A DNA stretch of 25,000 bases, taken from positions 1 to 25,000 of the forward strand of contig NC_015977.1 of the NCBI RefSeq assembly GCF_000225345.1. Reading direction: 5' to 3'. This stretch comes from Roseburia hominis A2-183. GTDB lineage: Bacteria; Bacillota; Clostridia; Lachnospirales; Lachnospiraceae. This document shows positions 11,437 through 19,299 of this stretch, piece after piece (within the stretch, counting starts at the first letter, position 1; each line of letters starts with the position of its first letter). Below the pieces are notes generated by a model. The model did no database searches, was not told where the DNA came from, and saw nothing but the letters and a program-made list of their open reading frames with translations. Position numbers and translations under genes: made by a program.

Positions 11437-12285
11437 ATGAAAATCGTATCAACCATAGAAGAAGTAAGAGCACAGGTAAAGGAGTGGAAAAAGGAAGGAC
11501 TTTCGATCGGTTTTGTGCCGACCATGGGCTACCTGCATGAGGGACATATGAGTTTGATCGATGCAGCCGGAGAGAATGACAGAGTCGTTGTGAGTATTTT
11601 TGTCAATCCGATGCAGTTTGGGCCGACGGAGGATCTCGCAAGCTATCCGAGAGATCTGAAACATGATGCAAAGCTCTGCGAGGAGCACGACGTGGATCTC
11701 ATTTTCCATCCAACGCCGGAGGAGATGTACGGGGATCAGTTCTATTCCTATGTCGATATGGATGTACTGACCAAGGAGCTTTGCGGACTCAGCAGACCGG
11801 TACACTTCCGCGGCGTGTGCACGGTTGTGACGAAGCTTTTCAATATTGTGACGCCGGACCGCGCATATTTCGGACAGAAAGACGCGCAGCAGCTTGCGGT
11901 TATCAAGAGAATGGTAAAAGATCTGAACATGCCGCTTACGATTACCGGCTGCCCGATCATCCGAGAGGAGGACGGACTTGCAAAAAGTTCCCGTAACACC
12001 TATCTGTCGCCGGAAGAGCGGAAGGCAGCGCTTGTGTTGAGCCGTTCCATCTTCCTCGGAAAAGAGATGGTGGAAAAGGGAGAGCGCGACTGCAAAAAAA
12101 TTCTTGCCTCAATGACAGCGGAGATTGAAAAAGAGCCGCTTGCAAAGATTGATTATGTAAAAATCGTAGATCTTGACACGATGCAGCAGGTGGAGAAGAT
12201 CGACAGAGGAATCCTTGCCGCGATAGCAGTCTATATCGGAAAGACAAGACTGATCGATAATTTTATGTATGAATTGGAGAACTAA
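11437..12285 (+). CDS. panC: Pantothenate synthetase
   Basis: PanC joins pantoate and beta-alanine using ATP, through a pantoyl-adenylate. The 282-residue protein belongs to the nucleotidyltransferase superfamily. It has the HIGH-like motif HEGH at 34-37 in PTMGYLHEGH, the ATP and pantoate site FGQKDAQQ around 145-152, and the KMSKS-like KSSRN at 183-187. The start is chosen at 11437 because AAAGGAG at 11424-11430 is ideally placed; an upstream in-frame ATG at 11392 lies inside panB. The neighbouring genes supply both substrates: pantoate from PanB and the PanG-like protein, beta-alanine from PanD. Confidence 0.98.
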   Translation: MKIVSTIEEVRAQVKEWKKEGLSIGFVPTMGYLHEGHMSLIDAAGENDRVVVSIFVNPMQFGPTEDLASYPRDLKHDAKLCEEHDVDLIFHPTPEEMYGDQFYSYVDMDVLTKELCGLSRPVHFRGVCTVVTKLFNIVTPDRAYFGQKDAQQLAVIKRMVKDLNMPLTITGCPIIREEDGLAKSSRNTYLSPEERKAALVLSRSIFLGKEMVEKGERDCKKILASMTAEIEKEPLAKIDYVKIVDLDTMQQVEKIDRGILAAIAVYIGKTRLIDNFMYELEN

Positions 12286-12288
12286 GCG

Positions 12289-12672
12289 ATGACAATTACA
12301 ATGTTAAAAGCAAAAATACACCGCGCAACAGTAACACAAGCGGAATTAGACTACGTCGGGAGCATTACCGTGGATATGGATCTGCTGGAGCAGGCGGGAA
12401 TCCTGGAATACGAGAAGGTACAGATCGTGGATGTCAACAACGGCTCCCGCTTTGAGACCTACACGATTGCCGGGGAGCGCGGCAGCGGCGTGATGTGCTT
12501 AAACGGTGCGGCGGCACGCATGGTGCAGACCGGCGACAAGATTATTCTGATGGCATACGCGCAGGTGACGCCGGAGGAAGCATCAGAGCTTCGTCCAACG
12601 GTGCTTTTCGTGGATGAGAAAAATAAAGTCACAAAGGTGACAAATTACGAAAAACACGGAGAAATCGGATAA
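12289..12672 (+). CDS. panD: Aspartate 1-decarboxylase proenzyme
   Basis: PanD decarboxylates aspartate to beta-alanine and works through a pyruvoyl cofactor made by self-cleavage. The 127-residue protein has the cleavage site Gly24-Ser25 (YVGSITVD) at the canonical position, then [18 protein letters not shown] and NGAAAR, all family hallmarks. It starts 3 bp after the panC stop, so the two genes are translationally close. It completes the pantothenate operon. The next gene has its own promoter, so panD is probably the last gene of the unit. I saw no strong terminator after it. Confidence 0.98.
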   Translation: MTITMLKAKIHRATVTQAELDYVGSITVDMDLLEQAGILEYEKVQIVDVNNGSRFETYTIAGERGSGVMCLNGAAARMVQTGDKIILMAYAQVTPEEASELRPTVLFVDEKNKVTKVTNYEKHGEIG

Positions 12673-12679
12673 TATAGGA

Positions 12680-12708
12680 TTGTTTCATAAAATTCTATGG
12701 ACTATAAT
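12680..12708 (+). promoter_or_regulatory. Promoter candidate for the PF06541-type gene
   Basis: A perfect -10 TATAAT (12703-12708) sits 17 bp downstream of a partial -35 TTGTTT (12680-12685) in the short gap after panD. It would drive the repeat-tailed membrane protein and probably the fumarase genes. Confidence 0.6.
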
Positions 12709-12755
12709 GATTCTTATGAGTACGTGGAGAAAGCACGGGACAAAGGAGAATGATT

Positions 12756-13919
12756 ATGCCGCAGAATTTTTATGAACTGGTCTGGATTTTTATTATCTAT
12801 GCATTTATCGGCTGGTGTACCGAGGTATCCTACGCAGCACTCGATACCGGAAAGTTCGTGAACCGTGGATTTTTGAACGGTCCGTACTGTCCGATCTACG
12901 GGTGCGGCGTGGTGATTGTGGTGGCCATCCTGACACCTCTGAAAGAAAATCTGCTGATCCTGTTTGCAGGATCTTTTCTTCTTACCTCTGTGCTGGAGTA
13001 CATTACGGGTTATATTCTGGAAAAAGTATTTCACAACAAGTGGTGGGACTATTCTGACAAGCCATTCAACATCAAAGGTTACGTCTGCCTGAAGTTTTCG
13101 ATCTACTGGGGACTGGCATGTACCTTTATCATGGATATCATTCATCCGATCATTTATGCAGCCATACGCTTTATTCCGTTCGTGCTTGGCGTAGTGCTGC
13201 TCAGTATTATCATGTGCGTGTTCGCGGCAGACTGCATCATCACGGTCACGACGATTCTGAAATTCAATAAGCGCTTAAAGGTCATGGATGAGATGGCGGC
13301 GTCTATTCACCGGCTGTCCGATGAGATCGGCGAAAATATCTATGAAAATGTGACAGACGTTATTGAAAAATCCGAGAAATTCCAGAAAACACATGTGGAG
13401 CTGATGGATAAGATCAGCGAGACGAAGGAAAATATTTACGGGCTGCCGCAGACAGCGAAGGATAAACTTGCGGAGACGACGGGAGCGGCGAAGGATAAGC
13501 TTGCGGAGACGACGGGAGCAGCAAAGGATAAATTTGCGGAGACGACAGGGGCAGCGAAGGATAAGCTTGCGGAGACGACGGGAGCGGCGAAGGATAAGCT
13601 TTCAGAGACCAAGGAGAGTATTTCGGAACTGCCGCAGACAGCGAAGAACAAGCTTGCCGAGAAGGCAGAGAATTATGCAGCTTCCCGTGAGGAGAAAAAG
13701 CGCGAACGCGAACTTGCACTCGAGGAGAAAAAGCGCGAGCGTGCAGAACTTATGGAGCGCTACGAGAAGCTGTACGAGGAGAAAAGCTTTGGTTTTCAGC
13801 GTCTGATGAAGGCATTCCCGGATATGAAGTCGCGGGATAACAACGAGACGCTGGAAAAATTCAAGATTCACTTTAATATCAAAAAGAAAGACGAAAACAA
13901 AAAAGATCAGGCATCCTAA
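12756..13919 (+). CDS. PF06541-type ABC-transporter-like membrane protein with 11-mer repeat tail
   Basis: The N-terminal 165 residues carry about five membrane segments and the typical PF06541 pattern FIGWCTEVSYAALDTGKFVNRGFLNGPYCPIYG, seen from about residue 18, followed by a WWDYSDKPFNIKGYVCL-like stretch. Such proteins are called putative ABC-transporter type IV, but no substrate is established. The remaining 220 residues are cytosolic, charged and helical. They include four near-identical 11-residue repeats of the form AKDKLAETTGA plus a diverged fifth (residues about 234-288), then a Glu/Lys/Arg-rich coiled-coil segment. ATG 12756 follows AAAGGAG at 12742-12748; ATG 12750 is too close to it. 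Only 38 bp separate it from the fumarase alpha gene. Confidence 0.85.
   Translation: MPQNFYELVWIFIIYAFIGWCTEVSYAALDTGKFVNRGFLNGPYCPIYGCGVVIVVAILTPLKENLLILFAGSFLLTSVLEYITGYILEKVFHNKWWDYSDKPFNIKGYVCLKFSIYWGLACTFIMDIIHPIIYAAIRFIPFVLGVVLLSIIMCVFAADCIITVTTILKFNKRLKVMDEMAASIHRLSDEIGENIYENVTDVIEKSEKFQKTHVELMDKISETKENIYGLPQTAKDKLAETTGAAKDKLAETTGAAKDKFAETTGAAKDKLAETTGAAKDKLSETKESISELPQTAKNKLAEKAENYAASREEKKRERELALEEKKRERAELMERYEKLYEEKSFGFQRLMKAFPDMKSRDNNETLEKFKIHFNIKKKDENKKDQAS
13455..13619 (+). repeat. Tandem 33-bp coding repeats (11 residues each)
   Basis: Five directly adjacent 33-bp units lie in frame at 13455, 13488, 13521, 13554 and 13587. The first four differ at only a few bases and the fifth diverges in its second half. 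Each encodes an 11-residue amphipathic unit with Lys-Asp-Lys and Glu-Thr-Thr positions, like LEA- or apolipoprotein-type 11-mers. The near-identity at the DNA level suggests recent expansion by slippage or recombination. Confidence 0.95.
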
Positions 13920-13957
13920 ACGCCACATATACAGCAGACAGGGAGAGGAAGAACGGT

Positions 13958-14803
13958 ATGATAAGAACAATTCAAACAGATGAGATTACAAAAAATATCA
14001 AAGAAATGTGTATACAGGCAAATCATTATCTGTCCGCGGATATGGATGCGGCGATGAAGCATGCCGCTGACACAGAACAGTCTGAACTCGGGAAAAAGAT
14101 TTTACATCAGCTGCAGGACAATTTAAAGATTGCGGACGAGGAGATGATTCCGATCTGTCAGGACACCGGAATGGCAGTGATCTTTCTGGAAGTCGGACAG
14201 GATGTCCATTTTGAGGGCGCAGCGATTGAGGATGCCGTTAACGAGGGAGTCCGTCAGGGATACACAGAGGGATTCCTGCGCAAATCCGTTGTCGGTGATC
14301 CGCTCATTCGTGAAAATACAAAAGATAACACGCCGGCAGTCATTCATTATTCCATCGTGCCGGGCGATCAGGTAAAGATCACCATGGCGCCGAAAGGATT
14401 CGGCAGTGAAAATATGAGCCGCGTGTTCATGTTAAAACCGGCGGACGGCATCGAGGGAGTCAGGCATGCGATTCTTACCGCCGTAAAGGATGCGGGGCCG
14501 AATGCATGTCCGCCGATGGTCGTCGGAGTCGGCATTGGCGGTACATTTGAAAAATGCGCGCTTCTCGCCAAGCAGGCGCTCACGAGACCGGTCGATGAAC
14601 ATTCCGATATCCCCTATGTCAAAGATCTCGAGGAAGAGATGCTTTCAAAGATCAATCAGCTTGGAATCGGACCGGGAGGACTCGGAGGAACGACGACGGC
14701 GCTTGCAGTGAACATCAATACCTATCCGACACACATTGCGGGACTTCCGGTGGCTGTCAATATCTGCTGCCACGTGAACCGGCACGTTGTAAGAACACTG
14801 TAA
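13958..14803 (+). CDS. Class I fumarate hydratase, alpha subunit
   Basis: This is the N-terminal (iron-sulfur) half of a class I fumarase, split into two genes as in many anaerobes. The enzyme interconverts fumarate and malate. The 281-residue protein has Cys67 in PICQDTG, Cys184 in PNACPPMVVG and Cys270/271 in VNICCHVNRH, positioned to hold a [4Fe-4S] cluster, plus the glycine-rich GIGPGGLGGTTTA. A GGGAGAGGAAG ribosome site precedes ATG 13958. The beta gene follows 71 bp later. L-tartrate dehydratase has the same architecture and cannot be fully excluded. Confidence 0.93.
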   Translation: MIRTIQTDEITKNIKEMCIQANHYLSADMDAAMKHAADTEQSELGKKILHQLQDNLKIADEEMIPICQDTGMAVIFLEVGQDVHFEGAAIEDAVNEGVRQGYTEGFLRKSVVGDPLIRENTKDNTPAVIHYSIVPGDQVKITMAPKGFGSENMSRVFMLKPADGIEGVRHAILTAVKDAGPNACPPMVVGVGIGGTFEKCALLAKQALTRPVDEHSDIPYVKDLEEEMLSKINQLGIGPGGLGGTTTALAVNINTYPTHIAGLPVAVNICCHVNRHVVRTL

Positions 14804-14874
14804 GAGAAAATATGCCGGGTTTTCCACAAACAGAAAATGAAATGTTGATAAGCAGGATGATGAGAGGAAAAGAT

Positions 14875-15435
14875 ATGGATAAACATATTGCAACACCAAT
14901 TACGGAAGAGGTTACCAGAGATTTAAAAGCCGGGGACTATGTCTATCTGACAGGAACCATGTATGTGGCGCGCGATGCGGCACATAAGCGCATGATCGAG
15001 GCATTGGACCGGGGCGAGGAGCTTCCGATTGACATCAAGGATGCGACGATCTATTATATGGGACCGTCTCCCGCCAGGGAAGGACGTCCGATCGGATCTG
15101 CCGGACCGACCACAGCCACCCGTATGGACAAATACGCTCCGAGACTGTTGGATCTCGGTGAAAAGGCAATGATTGGAAAAGGAAAGCGCTCAAAAGAAGT
15201 GATTGACGCGGTGATCCGCAACCACGCCGTCTATTTTGCAGCCATCGGCGGAGCCGGCGCACTGCTTTCCAAATGCATCACAAAATCTGAGATTGTATGC
15301 TATGAGGATCTCGGCGCGGAGGCAATCCGCAAGATCGAGGTAAAAGATTTTCCGGTTATCGTCGTGATCGACCGCGAGGGAAACAACCTCTACGAGACAG
15401 CAATCCGACAGTATCACACATTAGAAGAAATGTAG
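14875..15435 (+). CDS. Class I fumarate hydratase, beta subunit
   Basis: This is the C-terminal half of the two-gene class I fumarase, supplying the swivelling domain that closes on the substrate. The 186-residue protein shows LTGTMYVARDAAHKRM, YYMGPSPA, a GPTTATRMDKYAP loop, the KGKRS motif and GGAGALLSK. ATG 14875 (preceded by GAGAGGAAAAG) is preferred over the in-frame ATG 14812, which lies just after the alpha gene stop and has no match to the family. The pair has no independent promoter that I can see. It ends at the bidirectional terminator. Tartrate dehydratase remains an alternative. Confidence 0.92.
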   Translation: MDKHIATPITEEVTRDLKAGDYVYLTGTMYVARDAAHKRMIEALDRGEELPIDIKDATIYYMGPSPAREGRPIGSAGPTTATRMDKYAPRLLDLGEKAMIGKGKRSKEVIDAVIRNHAVYFAAIGGAGALLSKCITKSEIVCYEDLGAEAIRKIEVKDFPVIVVIDREGNNLYETAIRQYHTLEEM

Positions 15436-15454
15436 CGGGTCATTTTCCTGCAAC

Positions 15455-15480
15455 AAAAAAGAGCCTTTCGGCTCTTTTTT
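15455..15480. terminator. Bidirectional terminator between convergent operons
   Basis: A GAGCC-TTTC-GGCTC hairpin is flanked by six A on the left and a T run on the right, extending the stem to 11 bp. It can stop the fumarase transcript on the + strand and the cupin transcript on the minus strand. Confidence 0.95.
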
Positions 15481-15489
15481 CTTCCGGTC

Positions 15490-16140
15490 TTATTCCAGAA
15501 CAAGCAGCAGAGACATTTTGAAACGTCCCTTTGCGGTTACGCTGTGCAGACCGTTCTTCTCAAAACGGAAGCTCTCACCTGCGTTTAAGGTATAGTCGGT
15601 ACCCTCGTATCCGATGACAGCTGTACCCTCAAGCGCGGTCAGGATTGCGTTGCCTGGTGCGCGGTGTGGTGTCAGTCCGGTACCCTCATCGAATGCCATG
15701 AGGACAAACTTCATCGTGTCGTTGTGTACGATATCCACGTTTGCAATGCTTCCCTCCTCGTAAGAGATCAGTTCCTTCAGATTCAATACCTCTTTTGTTT
15801 TTACAAGATCGTTCATAGTGTTCTCCTTTTTTGTAATAATTTCTGTATAGATACAACCCTCGCCGGTTTTGACACCACAGAGAGTTCTCTCCGGTACGAG
15901 CAATATCTCATCCGGGTGCAGATCCATTGTTTCCGGCTGTTCACCGATGAGAAACGTTCCGGTGCCGGCAGCTCCGATATAGATGGACATCGTATCGTAG
16001 CTTTCCGGTGTGATGGATGTGCCTGCGCCCAGGGAAAACCAGGTAGCGGAATTGGAAGTGCCGAGTCCGGTATTTCGTGAGATGGTCATCTCCTCGCGGA
16101 TCGGACGCTTTGCTGCGATGGTAAATACGCCTTCTGACAT
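15490..16140 (-). CDS. Two-domain cupin protein with internal start site
   Basis: The 216-residue frame holds two cupin-like barrels. The first (about 1-100) has IYIGAAGTGTFLIGEQPE but lacks the usual histidines. The second (109-216) has TPHRAPGNAILTALEGTAVIGYEG and, later, FRFEKNGLHSV, keeping one His in each cupin motif. The metal site is therefore incomplete. Between them an in-frame ATG at 15816 is preceded by AAAAGGAG at 15823-15830 with ideal spacing, so the 108-residue second domain may also be made alone. The main start follows AAAGGAT. It is the last gene of the transporter operon, 15 bp after the ATPase. A small-molecule or metal-sensing or handling role is only inferred from context. 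Confidence 0.85.
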   Translation of the reverse strand: MSEGVFTIAAKRPIREEMTISRNTGLGTSNSATWFSLGAGTSITPESYDTMSIYIGAAGTGTFLIGEQPETMDLHPDEILLVPERTLCGVKTGEGCIYTEIITKKENTMNDLVKTKEVLNLKELISYEEGSIANVDIVHNDTMKFVLMAFDEGTGLTPHRAPGNAILTALEGTAVIGYEGTDYTLNAGESFRFEKNGLHSVTAKGRFKMSLLLVLE

Positions 16141-16155
16141 AGTAGATCCTTTCTG

Positions 16156-16956
16156 TCACATCGCTTTGTCTGTCAGGGAGACAGGTACGATGCTCTTTAT
16201 TTTTTTTTGATGATGGCTGAACTCATTGACAACCACATTGACGTCAAAGGACACGGAAATATTCTTTTCTGTCAGAACCTTCTCCGTGCTGCCGTAGAAA
16301 AAAGTGCCTTTGTGATTCATCATAAAAGCCTCGTCGGCGACAGACATGGCGTTGGTCGGATAGTGCGTGTTCATGATTGCGCTGATGCCGTCCTCGTGGG
16401 AGAGCCGGTCGATCATGTTGAGAACCAGAATCTGATTGTGAAAATCAAGACCTGTTTCCGGCTCGTCGAGAATGATCAGCTTCGGTTCATTGATCAGTGC
16501 GCGCGCAATCAGTACCATCTGAAGTTCTCCGCCGCTCATGCGGTTGCAGTCCTTTTTGGCAAGATGCGTGATGCCTGTTTTCTCCATCATGGCTTCCGCC
16601 ATCTCAATCTCCCGTCTGCCGGGCTGTTCAAAAACGCCAAGATGCGAACAGCGGCCGAGCATAACCATTTCCAGTCCGGTGTAGGAAAAAGCAAAACCGT
16701 GGCTCTGCGGAATGTAGGAGACATTGCTCCACAATTCCTTTGGTTTTAATGTTTTGATGTCCTGCCCGTACAGAAAAGTCGCACCCTCTCTCCAGGGGAG
16801 CAGACCGATCATGCATTTTAATAGTGTGGTCTTTCCGATACCGTTGGGACCTAAGATTGCTAAAATATGACCTTCCTCTAATGAGAGATTGATATCAGGT
16901 AATATTATATCCTGTTTGGGATATCCAAAACAGCCATTTTTTATTTCAAGAATCAT
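16156..16956 (-). CDS. ABC transporter ATPase, FecE/BtuD type
   Basis: This is the nucleotide-binding subunit of a type II importer of the iron-siderophore/heme/cobalamin class. The 266-residue protein shows Walker A GPNGIGKTT (36-44), a Q-loop in SYIPQSHG, the signature MSGGELQ, Walker B LIILDEP, D-loop GLDFH and the switch histidine in NTHYP. The C-terminal 50 residues after FFYGSTEKVL are less conserved. Its start overlaps the permease stop by ATGA and an AGGAG site is present. The substrate cannot be read from this subunit. Confidence 0.95.
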   Translation of the reverse strand: MILEIKNGCFGYPKQDIILPDINLSLEEGHILAILGPNGIGKTTLLKCMIGLLPWREGATFLYGQDIKTLKPKELWSNVSYIPQSHGFAFSYTGLEMVMLGRCSHLGVFEQPGRREIEMAEAMMEKTGITHLAKKDCNRMSGGELQMVLIARALINEPKLIILDEPETGLDFHNQILVLNMIDRLSHEDGISAIMNTHYPTNAMSVADEAFMMNHKGTFFYGSTEKVLTEKNISVSFDVNVVVNEFSHHQKKIKSIVPVSLTDKAM

Positions 16957-17981
16957 TGCAGATTGCTCCTGTTCTTATTCAGCAGTGAAATAAAGACCGG
17001 TGCTCCGATGATGGCGGTCAGAATGGACAGCGGAAGCTCGATGACGCTGATGGTTCTTGAAAGTGTGTCAATCAGAATCATAAAGCTTGCACCGAGACTT
17101 AAGCTGATGGGAACCACATAACGGTTGTTGCTTCCGACAAGCATTCTGGCGCAGTGCGGGACTAAGAGACCGATCCAGCCGACCTGACCGCACATGGATA
17201 CCGCCGAGGCGGTAATGACCGTCGACGCCAGGATGAATATCATCTGTGTCCGTTTTAAGTGGATGCCGCTGGCTTTCGCTTCATCCTCGCTTAAGGATAA
17301 AATATTCAGTCTCCATCGGAGCAGATAGATGACGACGATTCCAATGAGAATGAGCGGAGAACCGATCAGCAATTTTTTATAAGTGGCGCTTGTGAAGCTG
17401 CCCATCAGCCAGTAAGTAATTTCCGGAAGCTTGTCCTGTGGGTCGGCAGTATATTTCAGCAGAGAGCCGATGGCGTTAAACAGGGAGGAGGCGATCACGC
17501 CTGCCAGCACAAGATAGACCACCTGGCGGTTCTCATTTTTTCCTGCGATCTTTAACGTAAAAAATACGGAGGCAAGTCCGAACGCAAGTGCAATGAGCTG
17601 TGTCTCCAGAATACCGCAGGAAAGGATGATCGCAAGGATCGCTCCCACGCAGGTGCCGCTGGTAACACCGAGAATGTCCGGTGTTGCCAGTGGATTGGAA
17701 AACAGCGATTGGAACGTGTTTCCTGCGCAGGTAAGACCTGCTCCCACAATAATTGCCATCAGAATCCGCGGCAGCCGCAGATTGATTACAATGGAGTAAT
17801 TCTGCGCATGTCCTTCATTTCCCGTGAGAACATCGCGGAAAACGGCGATCACGTCGCCGACCGGCACATTCATTCTGCCGAGGCAGATACAGATCAGTGC
17901 GGTGACAAGCGGCAGCAGTATCATGAAGAGAATGGCAAGCGGTGTAAAATGCCCCCGTTTGATCAAAAAATTATCATTCAT
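16953..17981 (-). CDS. ABC transporter permease, FecCD/BtuC family
   Basis: The 342-residue membrane protein has the 9-10 hydrophobic segments and family motifs of FecCD/BtuC permeases. These include NLRLPRILMAIIVGAGLTCAGNTFQSLFSNPLATPDILG and, near the end, GQVGWIGLLVPHCARMLVGSNNR with the ATPase-coupling helix. It would form the homodimeric membrane channel for the lipoprotein-captured ligand. Its ATG shares one base with the lipoprotein stop (TGATG), and its end overlaps the ATPase start. This indicates tight translational coupling. Confidence 0.96.
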   Translation of the reverse strand: MNDNFLIKRGHFTPLAILFMILLPLVTALICICLGRMNVPVGDVIAVFRDVLTGNEGHAQNYSIVINLRLPRILMAIIVGAGLTCAGNTFQSLFSNPLATPDILGVTSGTCVGAILAIILSCGILETQLIALAFGLASVFFTLKIAGKNENRQVVYLVLAGVIASSLFNAIGSLLKYTADPQDKLPEITYWLMGSFTSATYKKLLIGSPLILIGIVVIYLLRWRLNILSLSEDEAKASGIHLKRTQMIFILASTVITASAVSMCGQVGWIGLLVPHCARMLVGSNNRYVVPISLSLGASFMILIDTLSRTISVIELPLSILTAIIGAPVFISLLNKNRSNLQ

Positions 17982-19177
17982 CAGTACTGAAGCATTTCCT
18001 CCATTTCCTCATCGGTAACATCGTAGCCATACCAGTCATGGTAATATTCACGGATGGTATCCTCCAGAGGATAGTCTGCGAAAACTTCCGGGTAAGTGTT
18101 GCATGCAAGCCATGCGAATACCAGCGGAGCGTCCGGGTTTGGTGTAAACCAGTTCCACATGCCGAGCGTTGTGTCATAGACACGTCCGTCCTGAACAGCT
18201 TTGATGGAGGAGAAATCGGTTCCCTCTACCCTGTTCTCCAGCACGTCCTCCGAGGTAAGACCGATGAGTCCCGGACCGTCGACAAACAGAATATCCGGAT
18301 TCCACTCATAGATCTGTTCCATGCTTACCTGTGTAAAACCGGTTGCCTCCGCGGCAACATCCGTGACGCCTAAGTGTTTCATCCAGTAGGTACCAAAGGT
18401 TCCGTTGCCGGATACCTGTGGTACGCCGTCGCTGTATTTCCACAGAATCAGTGCGCTCGGGCGCTCATCCTCCGGAACGGTTGCAATCCTTGCCTCCACA
18501 TCCGCAACAATCTCGTCGCCGGCAGCAGTGAAAGCATCGGTTCTGCCTTCCTCACCGAAGACATCCTCCAGAAGATCCAGCCACTGTTTGTAGCGGTTTA
18601 ACGGATCAGCTTCTGTCTCGTGGCCGACGGTTGCAAATCCGATACACGGAATGCCACTCTCCTGTAAGATCTCCGCGTGTGCCGTATTGCCGGCATTGTA
18701 TAAGATGACATCCGGTTCTAACTTCATGATTTCCTCGATATTCAGATCGCTCTGTGCATAGACGGTATCCGCGGATTCCATCAGCTCCGGTGCGATATTT
18801 TTGAGAACCGTCTTTGAGATGGTATCCTTGAAAGAACCGCAGTAGCCTACGATATAAGGAGCTTCCCCGCCGAAATAGGACATGTAGGTGGAGAGAATCG
18901 GAATCTGGTCGATGACCACGCGGGTAATGTGATTCGGAACTTCCACAGTGTTGCCGGCATGGTCAACCACGGTGTGGGTGCCGGTGTCCTCGGTGGCAGC
19001 AGTTTCAGTGTCTACGCTCTCCGCCGATTCGGAAGCGGCAGCAGTCTCGGTGGCTGCTGTGGCTCCGTTATCTGAAGTATTCTCTGTTCCGGAAGCCGCA
19101 TTGCTTCCGCAGGCTGCAAGCTGCAGTACCATGGCAGCTGTCAATAATGCAGCGGTAAGTTTTGTCTTTTTTATCAT
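17981..19177 (-). CDS. Class III substrate-binding lipoprotein for the FecCD/BtuCD-type importer
   Basis: The 398-residue protein begins with a lipoprotein signal ending in LAAC (Cys23). A low-complexity Ala/Ser/Thr/Glu linker runs to about residue 65, then a PF01497 periplasmic-binding domain (TVVDHAGNTVEVPNHITRVV, LEPDVILYNAGN, WNPDILFVDGPG). It should sit outside the membrane and deliver ligand to the FecCD-type permease. The family includes receptors for iron-siderophores, heme, cobalamin and molybdate/tungstate, and I cannot tell which applies. Methionine, tryptophan and tyrosine are frequent near the presumed cleft. The start has AGGGAGGA upstream. The palindrome at 19213-19234 lies 36 bp before the gene. 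Confidence 0.94.
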   Translation of the reverse strand: MIKKTKLTAALLTAAMVLQLAACGSNAASGTENTSDNGATAATETAAASESAESVDTETAATEDTGTHTVVDHAGNTVEVPNHITRVVIDQIPILSTYMSYFGGEAPYIVGYCGSFKDTISKTVLKNIAPELMESADTVYAQSDLNIEEIMKLEPDVILYNAGNTAHAEILQESGIPCIGFATVGHETEADPLNRYKQWLDLLEDVFGEEGRTDAFTAAGDEIVADVEARIATVPEDERPSALILWKYSDGVPQVSGNGTFGTYWMKHLGVTDVAAEATGFTQVSMEQIYEWNPDILFVDGPGLIGLTSEDVLENRVEGTDFSSIKAVQDGRVYDTTLGMWNWFTPNPDAPLVFAWLACNTYPEVFADYPLEDTIREYYHDWYGYDVTDEEMEEMLQY

Positions 19178-19212
19178 AGTTCCTCCCTCTGAACGGTATC
19201 AGTATGTAATTA

Positions 19213-19234
19213 TTGGTTAGTTAAAACTAACCAA
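19213..19234. promoter_or_regulatory. Palindromic operator upstream of the transporter operon
   Basis: A perfect inverted repeat has 10-bp arms TTGGTTAGTT and AACTAACCAA around 2 bp. Its core is GTTAG-N6-CTAAC (19216-19231), the same as the site at the regulator promoter. The 5-6-5 spacing is the one used by Crp-family dimers. It lies between the regulator terminator and the lipoprotein start. A definite promoter here is unclear, so the direction of control is open. Confidence 0.8.
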
Positions 19235-19262
19235 CGAGACATAGAATACTGGAAAAGGAAAG

Positions 19263-19290
19263 AAAAAGCGGTTGCTATTGCAACCGCCTC
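19263..19290 (-). terminator. Rho-independent terminator of the regulator gene
   Basis: Read on the minus strand, an 8-bp stem GCGGTTGC / GCAACCGC (19268-19275 with 19280-19287) with a 4-nt loop is followed by TTTTTCT. It lies just after the regulator stop and separates it from the transporter operon. Confidence 0.92.
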
Positions 19291-19299
19291 AAAAAAAGA

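Noticed and set aside
13455..13619. Regular 33-bp repeats considered as a CRISPR array
   Set aside because: Units are directly adjacent without spacers, stay in frame with the surrounding gene and encode a protein repeat; no cas genes are present.
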